In this document: positions 7,827 through 14,097 of the stretch, in pieces
How positions within the stretch are numbered: the stretch's first letter is position 1
How the letters are laid out: each line of letters opens with the position of its first letter
Source: Desulfobacteraceae bacterium
Lineage (GTDB): Bacteria > Desulfobacterota > Desulfobacteria > Desulfobacterales > DAOWNP01
Reading direction: 5' to 3'
Assembly (NCBI GenBank): GCA_030642545.1
Contig: DAOWNP010000005.1
Coordinates: 1 to 19,304, forward strand
Length of the DNA stretch: 19,304 nucleotides
Notes under the pieces: model-generated
The model's input: the letters and a program-made list of their open reading frames with translations, nothing else
Databases searched by the model: none
What the model was told of the DNA's origin: nothing
Made by a program: the position numbers and the translations under genes

Positions 7827-8681
7827 TCAAGCTATATCTATTTTTGGTATTTTTATTTTATTATAATTAATCCCTAACTCTTTTTTTGAAATTCCCATAC
7901 TTAATCCAAGAAGCTGAGGAAAAAGTATTGAGGGTATTTGATCTTGTTTCTCAATAATTTCTTCGCTTTGTACAGTATCAAATTGTATCTGACAATAAGT
8001 ACATGCAGAGCATATGCAATCTGCCTCAGATTTTTTAGCACTAAGAAGTTTTTTACGCATAAGATCAAGAGACAGGCTGTTGTTTTTTCCCCACAAAGGA
8101 TTACCACAACAATCTAATCGTTTAGACCATGAAACACTTTGAGCACCTGTAATATTCACCAGATTTTCAAATATTGTTGGTGACAATGCATTATCAAACC
8201 TAAGAACATTACTTGGACGAAGACCATGGCATCCGTAGCTGGCAGCAACTTTCAGATTTTTATTAGGTTCTTTTATCTGTTTTTTGATAAAATCTAAACC
8301 TATATCATGATATAAAACAGAAAGAATATGTTTAACTTCACATTTCCCTGTCCATGTAAGATTTTCTTCTTGCAGTATTTCATTAATCTTTGTTTTTAAT
8401 GTCTTATTATTTTCCAGAAAATATATAGCGTTTTTAAAACTGCCAAAACAACACATGCATGGAGTAATAATATTTAAATCTTTTTGTTCTGATAATGCAA
8501 GATTTCTCGCAGCAGATAATATATAAGATTCAAAATCATAATTTCTGATTGAATATCCACAGCAATTAAAATCAACATCTATTAGTTGTATATCAAGAGC
8601 ATCAGCTATTGCTCTTGTAGATAATTCATACTCTTTAAGATAAAAAGGAATTTTACAGCCTAAAAATAAAGCAAATTTCAT
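7827..8681 (-). CDS. hdrB: HdrB-like CCG-domain protein
   Basis: The 284-residue protein has two CCG (cysteine-rich) domains as in HdrB. Domain 1: C9, C40-C41 (DFNCCGYS), C75-x2-C78 (TPCMCC). Domain 2: C151 (SYGCHGLRP), C191-C192 (DCCGNPLWG), C227-x2-C230 (CSACTYC). In HdrB such domains hold the non-cubane [4Fe-4S] clusters that reduce disulfides. It is soluble; no membrane segment is seen. It follows the HdrE/C-like gene after 30 bases, with a good Shine-Dalgarno (AAGGAAG) 12 bases before the ATG, so it belongs to the same transcript. The C-terminus is lysine-rich. The substrate disulfide is unknown; bacteria with Hdr lack CoM-CoB, so a DsrC-like or ferredoxin-linked partner is possible. Confidence 0.88.
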   Translation of the reverse strand: MKFALFLGCKIPFYLKEYELSTRAIADALDIQLIDVDFNCCGYSIRNYDFESYILSAARNLALSEQKDLNIITPCMCCFGSFKNAIYFLENNKTLKTKINEILQEENLTWTGKCEVKHILSVLYHDIGLDFIKKQIKEPNKNLKVAASYGCHGLRPSNVLRFDNALSPTIFENLVNITGAQSVSWSKRLDCCGNPLWGKNNSLSLDLMRKKLLSAKKSEADCICSACTYCQIQFDTVQSEEIIEKQDQIPSILFPQLLGLSMGISKKELGINYNKIKIPKIDIA

Positions 8682-8711
8682 AATATAACTTCCTTGATTA
8701 ATTACATTAAT

Positions 8712-10406
8712 TTAATTTTGTAATTTATTAATATTTTCTTTTGATATCTGTTTTTGAGCCAAGTTCCTTAATTCATAAAAAATATCTGTTATTTTAACAT
8801 CCTGAGGACAATTTTCCTGACATAAATAGCATGTAGTACAATTCCATATCATTTGTGTTCCCAAAATCATTTCACCAAGTCCTAATGCAAGAGAGTGCAT
8901 TATTTGATGAGGAACCATACCTAAAACATCTATAGGGTTTTCATAGTTTGCCACAACAGGACAGGAACTTGTACAGGTACTGCATTTAAAACATGAAGAA
9001 AAAGTACTGGCCTGATTAGAAATATTTAAATGTTTAAATATTGTTTTATAATCAGGTAATATTACAATATTTTTATCTTTAAGATTTTTTGACCATTTAG
9101 AATCAAAACTGTCTCTTGCCTGAATATAAGGCTCTTTTACCCCTTTTTCTTTTAAGTCTTTTTTTGCTGCTATCCATAAATCCTGAAGATTTATTCCAAC
9201 AGGACAATAGTTAGTACATTTATAACACTCTGTACAAATAAAGCTTCCTTCACAAAAATCATTAAAATCTTTATTGCTGAAATTTTTACCGGAAACAACT
9301 GCTTTTAATGAAATAAGTTTTTCTGAAGGAAGAATATTTTTATTTAAAATATTTTGCATCACAGGCATAACAGAACAACTTAAACTGCATGTACCACAAT
9401 GAGTACAAGCATCTAAGGAGACAGCTCGAAGAGTTATTAGATTTGCCGGTTTAATTTGTGATTTATCTAAAATTCCGTTTGCTATAAGAGTTACAGGACT
9501 TGAAATAATATGAAAAAGTTTACTAAAAGGCAGATATGCGAGTGCAATAAAACAAGCAAGAATATGAATATACCAAAGCCATACATCAGCTCTTTTGTTA
9601 TTTAAAAAATTACCTGCAAAACTAACAATTTTTGCAATTGGATAAGAGATAAACGCATAATTTGGCTGTACATGACAGTCCATACAGTTCTCTTTATGTA
9701 ACTCTCTGCCTTGTTCAAATAAACTGGAATCATATTTGCCTGTAACAGGAAAAACAACTCCAAATTTTTCAGACCAATACAATTTAAGAGCTTTGATTTC
9801 ATCAGGCTCTTCCAACCCTGCGTAATCTTCAACCATTTGATCATAAACAGGAGCAGAAATAATCTTAACCCCTTCTAATAAAAAACCAGAAATAATAATA
9901 ACTGCTATTATTATAACAATATATTTATCAGAAAAATTTATGGTAGCTTTTAAAAGGCTCACGGTTTTCCGTCTATACAGAGCAATAATTAAACCTGATA
10001 TAACAAATAAACCAGACAAATTTCTTAAAAACATAAAAGGATTTAATGTTGGAATATATTCAGGGAAAAACAATACTGCTACCTGATTCCCTAATGCATG
10101 CATAAAAAACAAAAACATAAAACCAAAAAAGATAAAAAAATGCATGCTTATACGGGTAACATTCATTTTCCCTTTAAGAATTTTTGCCTGAAAAAAGATA
10201 TCTGAAATTAAAACTTTAATTAATTTGAAAATATGTGAACTAAACAAAACAGCAAATATACCTTTAACAGCAAAAGATACTCTTTCACCAAAGGAATATT
10301 GTAACGCATCCTGACCTATTTTAAGCTTAAACCATGTTAAAATTTTATAAAACACACCTGCAATACAAATAGTTAATGATAAATATAGGGCTATATTAAA
10401 AAACAT
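8712..10406 (-). CDS. HdrE-like cytochrome b fused to c-haem and [4Fe-4S] domains
   Basis: This is a 564-residue membrane protein. The N-terminal half resembles the HdrE/NarI/DsrM cytochrome b fold: hydrophobic segments near 3-20, 45-66, 86-113, 125-144, 161-180 and 276-293, with candidate haem ligands H89, H103, H281 and H299. Between the last two segments is a soluble loop with a c-type haem site CMDCH (241-245), presumably outside the membrane. The C-terminal half holds four cysteine sets: C334-C344, C391-C401, C472-C482 and C523-C533 (CTTCYLCQENCPQ), i.e. two ferredoxin pairs of HdrC type. Known relatives (QmoC, TmcC, DsrM) exchange electrons with menaquinone. Here it would connect quinone to the HdrB/HdrA module. 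A c-haem loop together with four clusters in one chain is an uncommon combination. Start supported by AAAGG about 10 bases upstream. Confidence 0.85.
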   Translation of the reverse strand: MFFNIALYLSLTICIAGVFYKILTWFKLKIGQDALQYSFGERVSFAVKGIFAVLFSSHIFKLIKVLISDIFFQAKILKGKMNVTRISMHFFIFFGFMFLFFMHALGNQVAVLFFPEYIPTLNPFMFLRNLSGLFVISGLIIALYRRKTVSLLKATINFSDKYIVIIIAVIIISGFLLEGVKIISAPVYDQMVEDYAGLEEPDEIKALKLYWSEKFGVVFPVTGKYDSSLFEQGRELHKENCMDCHVQPNYAFISYPIAKIVSFAGNFLNNKRADVWLWYIHILACFIALAYLPFSKLFHIISSPVTLIANGILDKSQIKPANLITLRAVSLDACTHCGTCSLSCSVMPVMQNILNKNILPSEKLISLKAVVSGKNFSNKDFNDFCEGSFICTECYKCTNYCPVGINLQDLWIAAKKDLKEKGVKEPYIQARDSFDSKWSKNLKDKNIVILPDYKTIFKHLNISNQASTFSSCFKCSTCTSSCPVVANYENPIDVLGMVPHQIMHSLALGLGEMILGTQMIWNCTTCYLCQENCPQDVKITDIFYELRNLAQKQISKENINKLQN

Positions 10407-10520
10407 TTTCTTAACCTTTAAAATTTATGTGCTTATAAAAAGTTAATATGCCAAAAATAATAAAATGCATAATAAGATTAACTCCTTCCAAATATTATTT
10501 ATAAATTCATTCTTGTTTCT

Positions 10521-10639
10521 TAATTTAATTTTTTAACGCAGAAATTTGAATAAATTAGTGTTTTGTAACAACCTGTCGAACAACTCTAACTTTAAATCTA
10601 TGTGCCTGTTTGTGGAAATTATTTCATCCATGTTTCTAA
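10521..10639. repeat. Repeat B2 with adjoining segment C
   Basis: The reverse complement of 10594-10639 matches the left end of element B1 (TTAGAAACATGGATGAAATA and on). The adjoining 10521-10584 matches, in reverse complement, the last ~59 bases of the window (CAAAACRCTAATTTAT ... TTTCTGCGTTAAAAAAT). A 17-base stretch AACAACCTGTCGAACAA at 10567-10583 recurs exactly at 12594-12610. Confidence 0.55.
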
Positions 10640-10843
10640 CGTTAATTGTTTAATAAAATTACTATAAACCATTTTTTTTAAAAAAACCGATCTTATATAT
10701 TTCAAATAGATTTAAAAAACAAGGTAAAAAATAAATCAAGAGACAGTATTTTATTAAATTAGAAAATTTTATCCGAACTCAGATTGGAATTGTTTAATTT
10801 AAAAATCCAAATGAATATTGAACAGCAGGAAAAGAAAAAGGGT

Positions 10844-10893
10844 TTTTTATATTATAATAAAATAGTGTGCTTTATTTTATTATAATATAAAAA
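10844..10893. repeat. Perfect 21-bp all-A/T inverted repeat
   Basis: TTTTTATATTATAATAAAAT plus A (10844-10864) is perfectly complementary to 10873-10893, with loop GTGTGCTT. The stem contains only A and T. It lies in the 681-base gap between the HdrC/D-like and HdrE-like genes, 17 bases from element A3. It could be a cruciform or a transcript hairpin. Apart from the repeats listed, nothing coding is seen in 10407-11087. Confidence 0.6.
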
Positions 10894-10910
10894 TATGTTG
10901 CAGTAGAAAA

Positions 10911-11073
10911 TATTTACGGGAAGAAAATAACAAAGAAAACCAGCACAGGATTTTGTTTGACAAACAAGTTGTTCGAACAGTTAGCCTTTTGCTATAGTAA
11001 CTGTTCGAACAGAGCATAAAATGGATAGAAAAACAAATTTGGTTTTCTAAATTATAAAATTTCCATTCATAGA
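10911..11073. repeat. Palindromic element A3
   Basis: This third family A copy has a centre GTTCGAACAGTTAGC / GCTATAGTAACTGTTCGAAC (10970-11011). Its left arm (ACGGGAAGAAAATAAC, CACAGGATTTTG) and its right arm read in reverse (GAATGGAAATTTTATAATTT) align with the corresponding arms of A1 and A2. It begins 15 bases after the stop codon of the selenoprotein candidate. Confidence 0.65.
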
Positions 11074-11087
11074 GATTATATAAAATC

Positions 11088-12410
11088 TTACATTTCTGAC
11101 TCAGGATGAAAAACATTGACACCTTTAAGATCATCTCCAAGATATTCACGTTCGTTAGGACCGAGTATCCCAAGAGCGAGACAAAGAATTGTCCAAAAAT
11201 GCACAACAGGATAGTGACCTTCGTAATGATCTGACAGCTCATGAATCTGGGCATGGCAATTATGACACCCTGCAATAACATAAGCAGCTCCGGTTGCTTT
11301 AATCTGATCATCTTTTATTCTGCCAAATTCAAGACGTTCTTCTTTAAATCCTGCCTGAAGAAATCCACCACCACCGCCACAACAATAGTTGTTAGATCTG
11401 TTAGGCTGCATATCAATGAAGTTTTCTTCTCCTACACAAGCTTTAACAGCAAGCCTGAAATCATCTGCTATAACATCACCATAACTTTTACGAACAATCT
11501 GGCAGGGGTCCTGGAGAGTAAATTTAATCTTAAGATCTTTGTTCCAATCGGAACTTGGTTTTAATATTCCTTCACGAATCCATTTTCCATAATACTCATA
11601 AATATTTTTAACTTCAAAATTGTGTTCAACACCAAATTTTTTCAGTCCGGCCCGGACTGCATATGTAACATGACCTCATTCAGTGTTGAGGTACGTTTTA
11701 CACCCCAGTTTATGTACATGATCAACTGTGGTATCAATCATCTTTTTCCAGCTTTTATCATCTGAAATAAACATGCAGTAGTTTTCACCAGCCCATGCTT
11801 TGCTGCCATATGTCCAGTTAGCTCCTGCAAGGTTAAGTATTTTCCACAAAGGTACCATTTCATCAGGCTCAGTTACCGGTTCTCTTGAGTTTTGGTTGAG
11901 AAAAAATTCAGCACCTACCTTATCAATGGGTGCTTCCATTTCTGCAAATTCAGGTTGTGCTTCCTGATATTCTTCGAGCACATCCCCCACAACAAATTCA
12001 AAATCCTCTTCACTGGTTCCCATGGCACTTAAAGTATCATGCTTCATTGCCATGTTACAAGATTCAAGAATACCTTTGGGTCTCTCGTCCCTTGGTCTCA
12101 TAGCCCTGACATTATAGATTAGCTGTGGAATATCAATCTGCATAGGACACACATAAATGCATCTCTGACACATTGTACACATCCACGGCCAATTGGATTC
12201 CAGAACTTCTTTATCCATACCAAGGGCTGCCATACGAAGAAATTTTCTTGCATCCATATTCTCCAGACCAGTTGCAGGACACCCTGATGAGCATGCTCCA
12301 CAGGTAAGACATGCATTAAGATTGCCTCCTTCAGGAAGAATCTCTTTTACCATGTCCATGATGGTATTCTTTTTCTTTTTGCCGCCAAGTTTAATTACCG
12401 CCTCAGCCAT
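11088..12410 (-). CDS. HdrC/HdrD-like Fe-S protein, in-frame UGA (selenocysteine candidate)
   Basis: Two reading frames in the same phase, 12410-11676 and 11675-11088, are separated only by one TGA (11678-11676). Read through it, they give a 440-residue protein. Residues 34-44 and 78-88 are HdrC-type [4Fe-4S] motifs (CLTCGACSSGC, CTMCQRCIYVC). The remainder is HdrD/DsrK-like: TGA is residue 245 in NTE-U-GHVTYA, where this family normally has a Cys in an ECGHA motif. A complete CCG domain follows (C303, C343-C344, C382-x2-C385). The part after TGA has no start codon or ribosome site of its own at a sensible place, and protein-like sequence continues immediately. A strong hairpin starts 16 bases after the UGA. 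Start supported by GAGG about 8 bases upstream. Expected role: electron transfer to or from a disulfide or thiol partner. Alternative: a nonsense mutation or sequencing error. Confidence 0.85.
11643..11659 (-). promoter_or_regulatory. SECIS-like hairpin after the UGA
   Basis: On the coding strand CAGTCCG-GGC-CGGACTG forms a seven-pair, GC-rich stem in an otherwise AT-rich gene. It starts 16 bases after the UGA, placing the apical loop (first base G) about 24-26 bases after it. This fits the published bacterial SECIS model (small apical loop with G near its start, roughly 16-37 bases from the UGA). SelB would bind here to deliver Sec-tRNA. Confidence 0.75.
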
Positions 12411-12942
12411 AATACATTCCTCTTTTATATAAATATATATTAATGTTTTATTTGTTCTTCAAAGGATTACTCACATGTTAATCTTTCTGGTACGATCAGC
12501 TATCTCTTTTGCATAGAATGCAAATATTTAATGAGCTTTCTCTTAAAAGAGAAATTTATACATATGAACGTATCTAAAAGATTAACATTGTCAAACAACC
12601 TGTCGAACAATTTTCATAAAACCTATCAGTTTTTTTCAAAATTAAAGTGAAAATAACAACCATAATCACTATAGACCGTTACATAAATAATTCCACTTAA
12701 GTTATCAATCTTAAGATATACGTTTTAGTATTATCTCCGACAGATAGCCTTGTGCCAATTTTTAAAATCAGATAATTATGTGACAATCTATATAAACCTA
12801 TCATCCAATATACTTTAAAAAGTTTAAATAGAAAAATGAATATAAAAAAGTCATTGTTTTGTCAATAATTAATTTAAAATATACATGGTTAACCCTATCT
12901 TAAACTTTGGGTTTTGACTTATCTTACAGGTTGTGTGCAAAA
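12411..12942. other. 532-base gap between the Hdr cluster and metF
   Basis: No gene is seen here. It holds a possible - strand promoter for the Hdr cluster (TTGAAG at 12457-12462, 17 bases, TATATA at 12434-12439), a perfect palindrome TTTCTCTT-AA-AAGAGAAA (12537-12554) about 130-145 bases before the start that could be an operator, and the 17-base repeat fragment at 12594-12610. The remainder is AT-rich without visible structure. Confidence 0.4.
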
Positions 12943-13821
12943 TTAAAATTTCCCCTGTTTTCTCAAACGGTTAATAATTTCAGTTGTTGATTTACTACGG
13001 TCCATTGTATAAAAATGAATATCTTTTACTCCTTTTTCTAACAATTGACTACACTGTTCAACAGCCAAATCTATTCCGTAATTTATTACATCATTTTTAT
13101 CAGCACTTGAGAGTTTTTCAAGCATAGCTTTTACGTGATCCGGAATTTTAGTCCCACAAATTTTTGACAACATTTTGGTCATTTTTACAGTATACACCGG
13201 CATAATACCTGGTATAACAGGGACATTAATTCCTATTGCCCTGCATTTTTCAACATAATCAAAAAAGAAATTATTATCGTAAAAATACTGTGCTACAATA
13301 TATTCAGCTCCATTATCTACTTTAAGCTTTAAAAATTCTAAATCTTTTTCAAAACTTTGTGCTTCAATATGTCCTTCTGGATATCCAGCACAACCAATAG
13401 TAAAATCATAGTTTTTCTTTATAAATGCGATTAAATCTGAAGCATAGGAAAAACTATCTGGATGGGGAGTAAAATTTTTATCAGTTGGTTTATCTCCACG
13501 TATAACAAAAACAGTTTCAACTCCTATTTTTTTATATTCATCTAATACGCCTTTGATTTCATCAGCCCCTAATCCAAAACCTGCTATATATGCTACAGTA
13601 GGTATCTTTCGATTAACGAGCAGTTCTTTTACAGTATTGTATGACCCCTCTTTTGTAGAACCGCCTGCTCCAAATGTAACTGACATGTAATCTGGCTTAA
13701 GCTCGTTGAGTTTATCAATAATATTGCCAAAATTTTCAGCAGCCTTTTCATTTCTTGGTGGAAAAAATTCCATTGAAATAACAGATTTTTCACTGTTTTT
13801 ATACATGTTTGCAATATTCAT
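12943..13821 (-). CDS. metF: Methylenetetrahydrofolate reductase, single-subunit type
   Basis: This 292-residue enzyme is of the E. coli MetF type: SMEFFPPRNEK at the N-terminus (catalytic Glu at residue 18), SVTFGAGGSTKEG, a VFVIRGDKP loop, IGCAGYPEGH, YIVAQYFYDNNFFF, and PVIPGIMPV. It makes methyl-THF using NAD(P)H, chiefly for methionine synthesis. I chose the ATG ending at 13821 because AAGGAGTAAC lies 12 bases upstream and homology begins there; the longer frame to 13893 only adds hydrophobic, promoter-like sequence. It is separate from the Hdr cluster by 532 bases and probably has its own promoter. It is clearly different in sequence from the MetV-linked MetF at 2341-3264, so this genome has two MTHFR systems, probably one for biosynthesis and one for C1 catabolism. 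Confidence 0.92.
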   Translation of the reverse strand: MNIANMYKNSEKSVISMEFFPPRNEKAAENFGNIIDKLNELKPDYMSVTFGAGGSTKEGSYNTVKELLVNRKIPTVAYIAGFGLGADEIKGVLDEYKKIGVETVFVIRGDKPTDKNFTPHPDSFSYASDLIAFIKKNYDFTIGCAGYPEGHIEAQSFEKDLEFLKLKVDNGAEYIVAQYFYDNNFFFDYVEKCRAIGINVPVIPGIMPVYTVKMTKMLSKICGTKIPDHVKAMLEKLSSADKNDVINYGIDLAVEQCSQLLEKGVKDIHFYTMDRSKSTTEIINRLRKQGKF

Positions 13822-13926
13822 AATTTTAGTTACTCCTTTTATATTTATCTTAAACCCAAATAATATCCAAACAAAAGCTAATTTTATAAGCATTATAACA
13901 GAATATCTATATCAAGTTTTCTTATA

Positions 13927-13947
13927 TTATCAAACAAATTTTGATAA
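13927..13947. promoter_or_regulatory. Palindromic operator candidate upstream of metF
   Basis: TTATCAAA-N5-TTTGATAA is a 21-base perfect interrupted palindrome 106-126 bases before the metF start, in the divergent metF/topB gap (13822-14097). Its size and symmetry fit a dimeric repressor site; the regulator is not known. Confidence 0.35.
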
Positions 13948-14026
13948 ATTTATCACATACTTTTGAAAATATACAGCCAACTATTTCAAAAATTTTTCAT
14001 TCTGCATCCGCCTGTTGAACACAACA

Positions 14027-14069
14027 AAATGCCAATATTTTTCCATGAAGAAAAAGATATTGGCATTTT
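14027..14069 (+). promoter_or_regulatory. Stem-loop in the topB leader
   Basis: AAAATGCCAATATTTTTC (from 14027) pairs with GAAAAAGATATTGGCATTTT (to 14069), leaving a short loop. It ends 28 bases before the topB start codon and may be an attenuator or an mRNA-stability hairpin. The T-run after it is interrupted (TTTTGTTATAAA), so termination would be weak. Confidence 0.35.
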
Positions 14070-14097
14070 GTTATAAAATACGCTATAAATTTGAATT

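Noticed and set aside
10880..11311. 143-residue frame on the - strand
   Set aside because: It covers element A3 and overlaps the Hdr protein in another frame; composition is not protein-like.
11088..11411. A separate 107-residue gene starting MQPNRSNNY
   Set aside because: The frame is open far upstream through conserved Hdr sequence to the UGA at 11676-11678; the methionine is internal and has no ribosome site.
13822..13893. Longer start for the second metF
   Set aside because: The extra 24 residues are not family-like, and AAGGAG lies just before the ATG at 13821.
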